Both the position numbers and the translations under genes were made by a program. From an uncultured Eubacteriales bacterium (GTDB taxonomy: Bacteria; Bacillota; Clostridia; Oscillospirales; Acutalibacteraceae), in assembly GCA_934454125.1 (NCBI GenBank), contig CAKSFA010000001.1:62001-126000 (forward strand): DNA of 64,000 nucleotides. The letters are read 5' to 3'. The notes below the pieces were generated by a model that was not told the DNA's origin, did no database searches, and worked only from the letters and a program-made list of their open reading frames with translations. This document shows positions 7,280 through 15,927 of this stretch, piece after piece (the first letter of the stretch is position 1; each line of letters begins with the position of its first letter).

Positions 7280-8542
7280 ATGGAGCTGCACGAAAATATA
7301 CAAACGCCGGAGCGGGCGTTGCTTGTGGCGGTGGATACTGGGGATTATGATGTGCAGGCCTCGCTGGCTGAGTTGTATGAGTTGGTCAAAACTGCGGGGG
7401 CGGAGCCATTTGGCGCGATGACGCAAAAGCGCCCTGCGCCGGAGACAGCCACGTGCGTTGGCAGCGGCATGATTGCTGAAATTGCGGATATTTGCCAGAA
7501 GCAGGAGATTGATTTGCTGATTTTTGACTGCGAGCTGTCTCCGACACAAATACGGAATATTGAGCAGTTGACCGGTGTGCGCGTGATTGACCGCACCATG
7601 CTGATTCTCGATATTTTTGCGGCGCGGGCTGTCTCAAAAGAGGGCAAGTTGCAGGTTGAACTGGCGCAGTTGAAATATATGCTGCCGCGTTTGACCGGTA
7701 AGGGCGCTGCGCTTTCTCGTTTGGGGGGCGGCATTGGTACCCGTGGACCGGGTGAGACGAAATTGGAAACGGATCGCCGCCATATTCATCGGCGGATTCA
7801 GGCACTGAAAGAGCAGCTTGCGCAGGTGGAAAAGCATCGGGCACAGATTGACCGCCGCCGGAAAAAGGACGGCACTGTGACAGTGGCGCTGGTGGGATAT
7901 ACCAATGCCGGGAAAAGCACATTGATGAATCGCTTGACCGATGCGGGTGTGCTGGCAAAAGACATGCTGTTTGCTACGCTGGACCCGACTGCGCGTGCGC
8001 TGCGTTTGCCGAGTGGCCAGACGGTGATGCTGATTGATACGGTTGGTTTGGTGCGCCGTTTGCCGCACCATTTGGTGCAGGCGTTTCGCTCGACGCTGGA
8101 GCAGGCTGCAACGGCAGATTTGATTTTGAATTTGTGCGATGCCTCCAGTGCGGAATCGCAGGTGCATTTGCGTGTGACCAGAGATTTGCTGGAGGAGTTG
8201 GGGTGCCAGGATCGCCCGATTTTGCCGGTGCTCAACAAGTGCGATTTGGTGCCGGAGATTCACCAGATGCCGATGATTGGCGGTGCGGTGCGCATCAGTG
8301 CGGCAACCGGACAGGGGATTGATGAGCTGTTGCAGGCCATTGAAACAAATTTGCCCAAGCAGCATGTTCAGGCAGAGTTGCTGCTGCCATTTGCACAGAG
8401 TGGACTTGCTGCGCAGATTCGAAAAGAGGGTGCTGTATTGCACGAGGAGTATACAGAACAGGGGCTGCGCATCACCGCGATGGTGCCGCGCCACTTGCTG
8501 GAACAGGCCATACCCTTTGTGATTTTGGGACAGGAGGATTAG
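7280..8542 (+). CDS. hflX: ribosome-associated GTPase HflX
   Basis: 420 residues with the HflX layout. The N-terminal domain is glycine-rich and contains LQVELAQLKYMLPRL and GGGIGTRGPGETKLETDRR. A coiled linker follows, then the GTPase domain: G1 GYTNAGKST near residue 205, G3 DTVGLVRRLPHHL, G4 NKCD, G5 ISAATGQG. HflX binds stalled or stressed 50S/70S ribosomes and splits them in a GTP-dependent way. ATG 7280 has AAAGGGGGCG at a good distance; the in-frame TTG at 7274 is less likely. It stands alone between its own promoter and terminator. Confidence 0.95.
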   Translation: MELHENIQTPERALLVAVDTGDYDVQASLAELYELVKTAGAEPFGAMTQKRPAPETATCVGSGMIAEIADICQKQEIDLLIFDCELSPTQIRNIEQLTGVRVIDRTMLILDIFAARAVSKEGKLQVELAQLKYMLPRLTGKGAALSRLGGGIGTRGPGETKLETDRRHIHRRIQALKEQLAQVEKHRAQIDRRRKKDGTVTVALVGYTNAGKSTLMNRLTDAGVLAKDMLFATLDPTARALRLPSGQTVMLIDTVGLVRRLPHHLVQAFRSTLEQAATADLILNLCDASSAESQVHLRVTRDLLEELGCQDRPILPVLNKCDLVPEIHQMPMIGGAVRISAATGQGIDELLQAIETNLPKQHVQAELLLPFAQSGLAAQIRKEGAVLHEEYTEQGLRITAMVPRHLLEQAIPFVILGQED

Positions 8543-8607
8543 CGGTTGCATGGGGGAGTTCCCTATCATGTTTTTGTTTTATTTTGCAGTTGAATCAAAA
8601 GACTTTG

Positions 8608-8637
8608 GGGCAGACAGGCACGTTCTGCCCTTTTTTT
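8608..8637 (+). terminator. terminator after hflX
   Basis: GGGCAGA / TCTGCCC stem with a 9-nt loop followed by seven T. Confidence 0.8.
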
Positions 8638-8690
8638 GCGTAGAATGATAGCGGCGCACCGCAATGGTGCGGAGAAAGGAGAGGAGTGCA

Positions 8691-9365
8691 GTGCGCAGAT
8701 TTCAGCGCTTTCGCCGTCGTGGAGGCAGAAGACGGTTCCCCAAAAAGCGCGTTGCCTTGCTGGTGATTTTGGTGGCGCTGTTTTGTTTTTTCAGCTTTCA
8801 GCTGCAACCGATGCTGCGTTCTATCACGATTACGGCAGCAAAGCAGGCGGTGACGATTTCGATTGAAGAAGCAGTGAAAGAACAACTGGCTGCGGATTCG
8901 GTGGATTATGCCGATTTTATCAATATTGAGCGCGATGCTGCCGGTAATATTTTGGGCATTACCACCAATGTGGTCAATATGAACCGGTTTAAGACGGCGC
9001 TTTCTTCTGCGTTGCAGCAAAAGCTGATTACGCGTTCGGCGGCGGTGGGTGTGCCGGTGGGTACGCTGTTGGGCGGTAGTCTGCTGCGTGGGCGTGGGCC
9101 GTCTTTGCCGCTAAAAGTGGGGTTGATTGGAAATGCACAGATTGATTTTCAAAGCAGCTTTGCTTCAGCAGGCATTAATCAAACCATACATAAAATTGAT
9201 TTAACGGTGACGGCTTCTTGCTATTCTTACCTGACCGGTGTGAAAGGGGAGAGCGATGTTTCGACTACGGTGGCTGTGGCCGAGACGGTGATTGTGGGGC
9301 AGGTACCGGAAACGTATGCCAATTTGCAGCTGCCTGGTTTGACGGCTGCTCAGGGCGAAAAATAG
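8691..9365 (+). CDS. yunB: sporulation protein YunB
   Basis: 224 residues. A very basic N-terminus (RRFQRFRRRGGRRRFPKKR) leads into one membrane segment (about residues 21-40), then an extracytoplasmic domain with SIEEAVKEQL, an ITTNVVNMNRFKTALSSAL stretch and the conserved VGVPVGTLLGGSLL-RGRGPSLPLKV region. These match YunB, a sigma-E-regulated protein needed for full sporulation in Bacillus. GTG 8691 is chosen for GGAGAGGAGTGCA upstream. Its position just before ligA is not functionally telling. Confidence 0.85.
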   Translation: MRRFQRFRRRGGRRRFPKKRVALLVILVALFCFFSFQLQPMLRSITITAAKQAVTISIEEAVKEQLAADSVDYADFINIERDAAGNILGITTNVVNMNRFKTALSSALQQKLITRSAAVGVPVGTLLGGSLLRGRGPSLPLKVGLIGNAQIDFQSSFASAGINQTIHKIDLTVTASCYSYLTGVKGESDVSTTVAVAETVIVGQVPETYANLQLPGLTAAQGEK

Positions 9366-9367
9366 GC

Positions 9368-9396
9368 TTTATAATTTTTGTCAATCGCGTTATAAT
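9368..9396 (+). promoter_or_regulatory. promoter for ligA
   Basis: TTTATA-N17-TATAAT, 32 nt before the ligA ATG and directly after the yunB stop; the -10 is perfect, the -35 is weak. Confidence 0.55.
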
Positions 9397-9428
9397 AAGA
9401 AAAAGTTCAACAAAAAAGGAGACGGCCT

Positions 9429-11381
9429 ATGCTGGCAAGAATGAAGCAGCTGGTGCAGGAGCTTTCCCGCGCAAGTGAGGCATATTACAAATATGATCGG
9501 CCGATTATGACCGATAAGGCTTATGATCAGTTGTATGACGAATTGGAGCAGCTGGAGCGCCAGACGGGTGTGGTGTTTGCCAATTCTCCCACACAGCGCG
9601 TGCAGGGAGAGGTTTTGGAAAGTCTTGCCAAAGTGACGCATACCAAGCCGATGCTGTCTGCAAAGAAGACCAAGTCGTTGCAGGAGTTGTTGCAGTTTTG
9701 CGGTGAGCAGCCGGTTCTGGTTTCATGGAAGCTGGACGGTTTGACACTGGTGCTGCGGTATGAAAACGGCACCTTGCAGCAGGCGGTGACCCGTGGCAAC
9801 GGTGAACAGGGAGAGGATGTGACCCATGCGCTGAAGATGTTCACCAATGTGCCGTTGCAGATTCCGCATCAGGGGGCACTGGAATTGCGCGGTGAGGGCG
9901 TGATCTCGTGGCACCATTTTGAGACAATTAATGCTGCGCTGCCGCTGGAAGAGCAGTATGCGCACCCGCGCAATCTGGCGGCTGGCAGCGTGCGGCAGCT
10001 CAATTCTGCTGTGACTGGCCAGCGGTTTTTGGAGTTTTTGGCGTTTTCGCTTGTGCAGGCGCCGGATTTGCAGGCACAGACCTGCAACGAACAGCTTGCC
10101 TTTTTGGAGGAAAACGGCTTTGCGGTTGTGGGCCGTGCGTTGCAGACATTTTCGGGTGAACAGGTGCTCTCTGATTGCATTGCAAGGTTTGATCCGCGGC
10201 GTTATCCGTATCCGGTGGACGGGTTGATTTTTACCTATGACGATTTGCGTTTTGGGGCACTTCAGGGGGCGACGGATCATCACGAGAATAATCAGATCGC
10301 TTACAAATGGGCGGATGAAACGGTGCAGACGACCTTTCGTGAGATTGAGCTGAATACGACCCGAACCGGGATGGTGAGTTTGACGGCTTTGTTTGATCCG
10401 GTTATCATTGACAGCACGGAGGTTCGCAGAGCCAGCGTGCATAATTATGATATTTTTACCGCGTTTCGTTTTGGAGAGGGAGATGCGATTACCGTTTATA
10501 AAGCGAATCGGATTATTCCGCAGATTGAGGAAAATTTGACGCAAAGTGGCACTTGCGTTTTGCCGGATACCTGCCCCTGCTGTGATACCGCGCTGGAGCT
10601 GCGCAGGCCGAAAGATGCCCAGTTTCTGTTTTGCCCCAATTTGGATTGCCCTGCCCGCCGCGTGCAGCAGTTTGTGTATTTTGTCAGCAAGCCGGCGATG
10701 AATATCGCTGGTCTTTCTGCTGCGACGCTGGAAAAATTGATCGACAAGGGCTGGATTAAAGAATTTGCAGATATTTATCATTTGGATGACCACCGGGAGG
10801 ATTTGATTGAAACTGATGGCTTTGGTGAGAAATCGTATCAAAAGCTGTGGAACGCCATTGAAGCGAGCCGCACGGTCACGTTGGATCGCTTTTTAGTTGC
10901 GCTGGGGATTCCGAATGTGGGGAAAAAATCAGCGAAGATTTTGGCGCAGGCTTGCGATTATAACTGGGAGAAGTTGATAGAAAAGGTGGATTCTGGTTAT
11001 GATTTTAGTTTGCTGCGTGATTTTGGCACAGTGGTGAGCCAGAATGTGCAGGCCTATTTTGCAGACGAACGAAACCGTGCCATGCTGTTGCGGTTGTTGC
11101 CGGAGCTTCACTTTGCTCAGGTTGAAATCAAAGCGGTTTCGCAGGAGAACCCGTTTTTTGGTAAGACCGTTGTGCCGACCGGTACGCTGGTGCATTTTAC
11201 GCGTGATTCGATCAAAGAGACGCTGGAGGCGCTGGGAGCGAAGGTGACTGGCTCTGTTTCGAAAAATACCGACTATGTGCTTGCCGGTGAGAAGGCTGGC
11301 AGCAAATTAGCGAAAGTCCGGCAGTTGGGTATTCCAGTGCTTTCTGAAGAGCAATTTATGGAGATGCTGCCGGAGGATTGA
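9429..11381 (+). CDS. ligA: NAD-dependent DNA ligase LigA
   Basis: 650 residues, near the family norm (about 670). Domain order: Ia NAD-binding (EAYYKYDRPIMTDKAYDQLYDEL), adenylation domain with catalytic Lys101 in KLDG, OB fold, a four-Cys zinc finger (CPCC...CPNLDC near 385-410), helix-hairpin-helix repeats (GFGEKSYQKLW, GIPNVGKKSAKIL) and a C-terminal BRCT domain (FFGKTVVPTG ... NTDYVLAG). It seals nicks in replication and repair. It has a strong AAAGGAG site before ATG 9429 and is followed by a terminator. Confidence 0.96.
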   Translation: MLARMKQLVQELSRASEAYYKYDRPIMTDKAYDQLYDELEQLERQTGVVFANSPTQRVQGEVLESLAKVTHTKPMLSAKKTKSLQELLQFCGEQPVLVSWKLDGLTLVLRYENGTLQQAVTRGNGEQGEDVTHALKMFTNVPLQIPHQGALELRGEGVISWHHFETINAALPLEEQYAHPRNLAAGSVRQLNSAVTGQRFLEFLAFSLVQAPDLQAQTCNEQLAFLEENGFAVVGRALQTFSGEQVLSDCIARFDPRRYPYPVDGLIFTYDDLRFGALQGATDHHENNQIAYKWADETVQTTFREIELNTTRTGMVSLTALFDPVIIDSTEVRRASVHNYDIFTAFRFGEGDAITVYKANRIIPQIEENLTQSGTCVLPDTCPCCDTALELRRPKDAQFLFCPNLDCPARRVQQFVYFVSKPAMNIAGLSAATLEKLIDKGWIKEFADIYHLDDHREDLIETDGFGEKSYQKLWNAIEASRTVTLDRFLVALGIPNVGKKSAKILAQACDYNWEKLIEKVDSGYDFSLLRDFGTVVSQNVQAYFADERNRAMLLRLLPELHFAQVEIKAVSQENPFFGKTVVPTGTLVHFTRDSIKETLEALGAKVTGSVSKNTDYVLAGEKAGSKLAKVRQLGIPVLSEEQFMEMLPED

Positions 11382-11395
11382 CAGGTTGTATTATG

Positions 11396-11424
11396 AAAAA
11401 ACTCCCAACAACGGGAGTTTTTTT
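11396..11424 (+). terminator. terminator after ligA
   Basis: AAAAACTCCC / GGGAGTTTTTTT hairpin with a 6-nt loop; the A/T flanks would let it work in both directions. Confidence 0.85.
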
Positions 11425-11464
11425 CATGTCGCCAAGATGTGTTTGTATTTGAGGATTTTTGATT

Positions 11465-11499
11465 GCCTGCTTTGCATGCTGCAAGGCAGGTATTTTTTT
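11465..11499 (+). terminator. second strong hairpin terminator between ligA and spoIIIAA
   Basis: An 11-bp stem (CCTGCTTTGCA / TGCAAGGCAGG, one G-T pair) with a 3-nt loop, then TATTTTTTT. It lies 40 nt after the ligA terminator, and its T-tract overlaps the -35 of the predicted sporulation promoter. Confidence 0.7.
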
Positions 11500-11518
11500 C
11501 TGCGAGCTGGCATACAAA
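11489..11518 (+). promoter_or_regulatory. candidate sigma-E promoter of the spoIIIA operon
   Basis: CATACAAA at 11511-11518 matches the sigma-E -10 consensus (CATACAnT). A GGTATT element sits 16 nt upstream. In Bacillus the spoIIIA operon is transcribed by sigma-E in the mother cell, so the location, 137 nt before spoIIIAA, supports it. Confidence 0.5.
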
Positions 11519-11654
11519 AGAAGCAGGACAAACTTTTTTTGCGGGGTGGTTCTATTTTGAAGGGGTTGTCCATAACTATGAGTAGAAGCACAAACGCTGC
11601 TTTTGTAAAGGTGTGTGGCGCGGGTGTTTGTGGTCAGGAAAAGGAGGGGTTGGT

Positions 11655-12632
11655 ATGGTGCAGACTGGACAGACGCCGTTTGAAAGCGCTGTGTTGATTT
11701 TTGGTCAGCGATTGCGTCATGCCTTGCAGGCGCAGCCGGTTGCATTGCAGAATCAGGTGAATGAGATTCGGCTGCGTGTGGACCGGCCGGTGACGTTGCA
11801 TACGGCTATGACAGTGCAGCCGTTGGAGCTGATTGTGCGCAGGGAAGATCTCAATGAGGCGTATCGCCGCCTGTGTGACTTTTCGATTTACGCGCATCAG
11901 GAGGAGATTCGGCAGGGTTACCTGACGATACAGGGTGGTCACCGCGTGGGGATTTGCGGTACTGCAGTGGTGCAGCAGGGGCAGATTGCGACGGTTCGGG
12001 ATATTTCTTCGCTGAATCTGCGGATTGCGCGGCAGGTGCGGGGCGCTGCTGACGAGCTGCTGCGCTGCATTGGGCAGGATTGGCAGCAGGGGTTGTTGCT
12101 TGTAGGGCCGCCGGCCTGTGGGAAGACGACGCTGTTGCGAGATTTGGCACGTGCATTGGCGACAGGTGTGGGCGGTATGCCGAAAAAAGTGGCTGTAATT
12201 GATGAGCGCGGTGAGCTGGCGGGTGTTAGCGGTGGTGTGCCGCAGCATGATTTGGGGCTTTGTGCGGATGTGTTGGACCATTACCCGAAGGGTGACGGAA
12301 TTTTGCATGCGGTGCGCGCGTTGTCACCGCAGGTGATTGTTTGTGATGAGCTGGGAGCGCAGGAGGATGTGGTTGCTTTGGAGCAGGGGCTGCATGCGGG
12401 CGTGGCGGTGATTGCGACGGTACATGCGGGCAGCATTGCACAGTTGCTACAGAAAAAACAGGGACAAACTTTGCTGCGAAGCGGCGCGTTTGATACGGTG
12501 GCAATGCTTAGCGGTACGGCACTTTGCCAGGTGACGGAATTACATAAAGCGGGTGATTTACTTGATCAAATTGGCAGGCAGCCTCGTGTTGATTGCGGCG
12601 GCCACATTGCTTGGCTGCATGGAGTCGTATAA
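11655..12632 (+). CDS. spoIIIAA: stage III sporulation protein AA (ATPase)
   Basis: 325 residues. It is a secretion-ATPase-like protein with Walker A GPPACGKTT (around residue 155) and Walker B-like VIVCDELG. It also carries the family's early segment QEEIRQGYLTIQGGHRVGICG and RDISSLNLRIARQV. SpoIIIAA energises the SpoIIIA-SpoIIQ channel that feeds the forespore from the mother cell. ATG 11655 follows AAGGAGGGG; upstream frame extension to 11613 is rejected. The end overlaps spoIIIAB by 80 nt, so the two are coupled. Confidence 0.95.
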   Translation: MVQTGQTPFESAVLIFGQRLRHALQAQPVALQNQVNEIRLRVDRPVTLHTAMTVQPLELIVRREDLNEAYRRLCDFSIYAHQEEIRQGYLTIQGGHRVGICGTAVVQQGQIATVRDISSLNLRIARQVRGAADELLRCIGQDWQQGLLLVGPPACGKTTLLRDLARALATGVGGMPKKVAVIDERGELAGVSGGVPQHDLGLCADVLDHYPKGDGILHAVRALSPQVIVCDELGAQEDVVALEQGLHAGVAVIATVHAGSIAQLLQKKQGQTLLRSGAFDTVAMLSGTALCQVTELHKAGDLLDQIGRQPRVDCGGHIAWLHGVV

Positions 12633-13059
12633 ACTGCATTTGCGTGTGGAAGCGCTGGAGCGTTTTTTGACACTAATCACAGTGATCGAAACAGAGATGC
12701 GGTATTATGCTTTGCCTTTGCGGCAGATTGTGACAAGGCACAGCGATGCGTTTGCGTTTTTGTGCCATTGCCAAGTTCAGCTTGAAGCCGGTAAAAGCTT
12801 TGCGCAGGCGTGGCAGGCGGGAATTGCGGCAAGTGCAAAGGGCAAGGGATTGAAGCAAAAAGACAAAGCGCTGATGGAACAATTTGGCACGGGGTTGGGC
12901 GACAGCGACATAGAAGGCCAGTTGGCGCATTGCCGTACCACGCAGGCATTACTCACGGTGCAGATTGAGCAGGCACGAGCAGAAAAAACAAAGAAGTCAA
13001 AGCTGTTTTCGGTGTTGGGATTGTGCGGTGGCGCAGGTGTTGCACTGTTGATATGCTAA
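12553..13059 (+). CDS. spoIIIAB: stage III sporulation protein AB
   Basis: 168 residues with N-terminal and C-terminal membrane segments (LAGSLVLIAAATLLGC and LFSVLGLCGGAGVALLIC). Between them is a helical domain (LRVEALERFLTLITVIETEMRYYALPL) like GspF/T2SS inner-membrane platform proteins. GTG 12553 or TTG 12562 inside the end of spoIIIAA are the candidate starts; both keep the first membrane helix. It is second in the complete spoIIIA operon. Confidence 0.9.
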   Translation: MIYLIKLAGSLVLIAAATLLGCMESYKLHLRVEALERFLTLITVIETEMRYYALPLRQIVTRHSDAFAFLCHCQVQLEAGKSFAQAWQAGIAASAKGKGLKQKDKALMEQFGTGLGDSDIEGQLAHCRTTQALLTVQIEQARAEKTKKSKLFSVLGLCGGAGVALLIC

Positions 13060-13077
13060 AACGGAGGAATTGCAAAC

Positions 13078-13272
13078 ATGGATATTGATTTGATTTTTAA
13101 GATCGCTGCGATTGGGATTATTGTGGCGGTGCTCAATCAGGTTTTGATTCGCTCAGGCAGGGAGGAGCAGGCGATGATGACCACGCTGGCCGGATTGATC
13201 GTGGTGCTGATGATGGTGATACAACAGATCAGTACGTTGTTTGAGTCGATCAAGTCGATCTTCGGGTTATAG
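13078..13272 (+). CDS. spoIIIAC: stage III sporulation protein AC
   Basis: 64 residues with two hydrophobic segments (IFKIAAIGIIVAVLNQVL and MTTLAGLIVVLMMVIQQI), the standard size and pattern of SpoIIIAC. It has GGAGGAATTGCAAAC ahead of ATG 13078 and lies 3 nt before spoIIIAD. Confidence 0.93.
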   Translation: MDIDLIFKIAAIGIIVAVLNQVLIRSGREEQAMMTTLAGLIVVLMMVIQQISTLFESIKSIFGL

Positions 13273-13275
13273 CGT

Positions 13276-13665
13276 ATGAATCTGTTTGCGATTATTGGAC
13301 TTGCGATTTTGACTGCGGTGATAGCTGCTTTGCTGCGCCGCTATCACAAAGAATATGCCATGCTCCTTTCTGTGCTGGGCGGCGGTTTTATTCTGTTTTT
13401 GCTGTTGCAGAGCTTTGTGCCTGCGCTGAGCGGTATTACGGCTCTGCTGTCTGCTTCCGGTGCTTCCGGAGAATATACCGGTGTGCTGCTGAAAACGCTG
13501 GGCACCTGTTTTTTGGCGCAGTTTGCTGCGGATGCCTGCCGGGATGCCGGTGAGAGTGCCCTTGCCTCTCGCGTGGAGCTAGCCGGTAAGGCTGCGGTGA
13601 TCTTAACGGCGTTGCCGCTGTTTCAAACGATTGCCAATACTGCAGTGGCGCTGATTGGAGGATAA
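13276..13665 (+). CDS. spoIIIAD: stage III sporulation protein AD
   Basis: 129 residues with three to four hydrophobic segments. The conserved core is SGEYTGVLLKTLGTCFLAQFAADACRDAGESALASRVELAGKAAV (shown here as contiguous family region, residues about 60-105). It is a membrane subunit of the SpoIIIA channel. ATG 13276 comes 3 nt after spoIIIAC and the stop is 5 nt before spoIIIAE. Confidence 0.93.
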   Translation: MNLFAIIGLAILTAVIAALLRRYHKEYAMLLSVLGGGFILFLLLQSFVPALSGITALLSASGASGEYTGVLLKTLGTCFLAQFAADACRDAGESALASRVELAGKAAVILTALPLFQTIANTAVALIGG

Positions 13666-13670
13666 CGGAC

Positions 13671-14822
13671 GTGAAAAAGTTTTTATGCTGCCTAGTGTTG
13701 ATGCTACTGTTTGGAACGCCTGTATTTGCGGCTGAAAGTACGGCTGATGGCACAAATGCCTTTGCGGAGTATTATGAACAGCAGGCAGAGGATTCAGGTG
13801 CCAATGACCTGCCGGATGCTTTGCCGCAGGAGACGCGGGATCAGCTTGCTGAACTGGGTGTAAATGGTGCAAACTGGAGCGATTTGCAGAATTTGCAGCC
13901 AGGCGATGTGTTCTCGCAGATTGTGCGGATGTTGGGACAGGGGATACGGGCACCGCTGCAGGCGTTGCTCTCGTTGCTGGGGGTGATGCTGCTGTGTGCG
14001 TTGGTTGGCAGTATGAACATTACGTTGGGTGAGCGCAGTATGGGCGGGGTGATGAACGTGATTGGAATGCTGTGTATTTGTATGACGGTGATTACGCCCA
14101 TTGTGCAAACGGTGCTCAAGGTGACCGGTGTGATTCAGGGAGCTTCTTCGTTTATGCTGGCATGTATTCCGGTGCTGACCGCTGTGATGGTTGCAAACGG
14201 GCAGACAGCCTCGGCCAGCTCCTATCATTTGTTGATGCTGGGAACTACCAATTCCATTGCGTTTCTTTCTGCGCATTTTTTGACTCCGTTTATGAATGTT
14301 TTTCTTGCATTTTCTACGGTTTCTGCGATTTCACCGGGGGTGCGGTTACATACGCTGTGCGGCACGGTTGCTAAGATTGTGAAATGGGTACTGGGTTTTT
14401 GCATGAGTGTATTTACCGGATTGCTGACACTACAGAGTTTGCTGGGCAGCTCGGTGGATGTGACAACCAACCGTACGTTGCGCTTTGTGGTGAGCAGTTT
14501 TGTGCCGGTGGTGGGCAATGCGCTGGGCGAGGCGCTTTCTACCGTGCAAGGCTGCTTGAAGATTCTCAGGAGTGGTGTGGGAGCATTTGGTGTGCTTGGG
14601 GTGGCATTTTTGTTTTTGCCGGTGTTGCTGGAGTGTCTGTTGTGGCAGGTTACACTCTCTTTGGGCGCTGCGATTGGAGATATTTTTGACCTGAAGGAAA
14701 TGACTGCGGTGTTGCAGGCGGCTGCTAAGGTGATTAGTATGATGCTGGCGATTTTGCTGTGTACTATGGCAATGCTGACTATCTCGACCGTGGTGGTGTT
14801 GCTGACAGGGGGTGCGGCATAA
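13671..14822 (+). CDS. spoIIIAE: stage III sporulation protein AE
   Basis: 383 residues. A signal-peptide-like N-terminus (KKFLCCLVLMLLFGTPVFAAES) precedes a soluble stretch and at least six membrane helices, with the typical VGSMNITLGERSMGGVMNVIG and SFMLACIPVLTAVMVANGQ regions. It forms the large membrane part of the feeding channel. GTG 13671 follows GGAGGATAACG. Its stop shares a base with the spoIIIAF ATG. Confidence 0.94.
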   Translation: MKKFLCCLVLMLLFGTPVFAAESTADGTNAFAEYYEQQAEDSGANDLPDALPQETRDQLAELGVNGANWSDLQNLQPGDVFSQIVRMLGQGIRAPLQALLSLLGVMLLCALVGSMNITLGERSMGGVMNVIGMLCICMTVITPIVQTVLKVTGVIQGASSFMLACIPVLTAVMVANGQTASASSYHLLMLGTTNSIAFLSAHFLTPFMNVFLAFSTVSAISPGVRLHTLCGTVAKIVKWVLGFCMSVFTGLLTLQSLLGSSVDVTTNRTLRFVVSSFVPVVGNALGEALSTVQGCLKILRSGVGAFGVLGVAFLFLPVLLECLLWQVTLSLGAAIGDIFDLKEMTAVLQAAAKVISMMLAILLCTMAMLTISTVVVLLTGGAA

Positions 14823-15301
14823 TGGAGAGCGTGCAGGCTTGGGCGGCGGGCGTATGTTTTACGGTGACTGCGGCGGCGCTGCTGCAGTATTTATCACCCA
14901 ATGGGGCAATGGAGCGTGTGATGAAGCTGGTTTTGGGCGCATTTGTGCTGTATGGCGTTTTGCTGCCGATTTTAACATTATTACCGCAGCTTGCAAATGG
15001 GTTTGATGTTTCTGTGGACAATACGCAGGTTACTTCAATTGACTTGACGGACACGGTGGACAGCCAGATTTATACTGCGGCACAGGCCGGCGTGCAGAAC
15101 GTTGTGACGACAGCATTGGTGCAAGCGGGCATCACTTGTAAAAATGTTGCACTGGTGATGGATAAAAACGACGATGGCAGCATATCAATTAGCAAGGTAT
15201 TGGTCACTGTGAGCGGTGTTTCGGCATCGCAGGCGGTTATAGAACAGCAGCTGAGCAGTATTTTGGGCTTGCAAACGGAGGTAATCATTGATGCGGGATA
15301 A
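14822..15301 (+). CDS. spoIIIAF: stage III sporulation protein AF
   Basis: 159 residues: two N-terminal membrane helices (CFTVTAAALLQYL, KLVLGAFVLYGVLLPILTLL) and a ring-building-motif-like C-terminal domain in the intermembrane space. ATG 14822 overlaps the spoIIIAE stop; the longer frame from 14759 lies inside spoIIIAE. It overlaps spoIIIAG by 11 nt. Confidence 0.9.
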   Translation: MESVQAWAAGVCFTVTAAALLQYLSPNGAMERVMKLVLGAFVLYGVLLPILTLLPQLANGFDVSVDNTQVTSIDLTDTVDSQIYTAAQAGVQNVVTTALVQAGITCKNVALVMDKNDDGSISISKVLVTVSGVSASQAVIEQQLSSILGLQTEVIIDAG

Positions 15302-15896
15302 CGAAAACAGACAGGATGTAAAAACCGCCGCACAGTCGCTGAAAAAGCTGCTGCAAAACGAACATACCAGAAAGATTATCATCGCAGTGGGTGTGGCGGC
15401 GGTACTTGCCATTTTTCTCTCCAGCTTTTTTGGCAGGAGCGGCTCAACAAGCACGCAAACCGAACAAGCCGTGCAGACTGCGGCGGTTCAGTCGGTGCAG
15501 GATTATAAGGTGCAGACAGAAAAAAGCCTGACTGATCTGATTAATACCATTGAAGGGGTGGAAAATGCCAATGTGCTGGTCACCATAGAAAAAAGTGCGC
15601 AACAGGTTTATGCTGCTGAAGAAAAAGTAAGCACCCAGACGCAACAGGATGGCAGCCAGAGCGCTGCAGGGAAAAATCAGTCGAACAGCAGCAGTGAGAC
15701 AAAATATCTCATCATCAAAAATGCGGACGGCACCCAGCAGCCGATTGCTGTGACGGAGGTGCAGCCCACAGTGCAGGGCGTGGTTGTGGTATGCTCTGGT
15801 GCGCAGAACCCGACAACGCGCCAGAATATTACAGACGCCGTTACCACAGCGTTGCATATTTCTTCGGCGCGCGTGTGTGTGATTCAGTCAAAGTAA
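15291..15896 (+). CDS. spoIIIAG: stage III sporulation protein AG
   Basis: 201 residues: a basic start, one membrane segment (RKIIIAVGVAAVLAIFLSSFF near residues 24-45), then a ring-forming EscJ/PrgK-like domain (LTDLINTIEGVENANVLVTIE) with a Ser/Gln-rich insertion, and a second half with VVVCSGAQNPTTRQNITDAVTTAL. In Bacillus SpoIIIAG builds a large ring in the intermembrane space. ATG 15291 is used; GGAG lies 12 nt upstream. Confidence 0.93.
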   Translation: MRDNENRQDVKTAAQSLKKLLQNEHTRKIIIAVGVAAVLAIFLSSFFGRSGSTSTQTEQAVQTAAVQSVQDYKVQTEKSLTDLINTIEGVENANVLVTIEKSAQQVYAAEEKVSTQTQQDGSQSAAGKNQSNSSSETKYLIIKNADGTQQPIAVTEVQPTVQGVVVVCSGAQNPTTRQNITDAVTTALHISSARVCVIQSK

Positions 15897-15927
15897 ACAT
15901 CTATCTTAAACAAAAGAGGGGAGCTTT

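Noticed and set aside
7093..7350. 85-codon frame directly after the last phage gene (TTG start)
   Set aside because: The transcription terminator at 7172-7212 and the hflX promoter and start lie inside it.
11386..11697. 103-codon + strand frame between ligA and spoIIIAA
   Set aside because: It spans two terminators and the candidate sigma-E promoter, and overlaps spoIIIAA in another frame.
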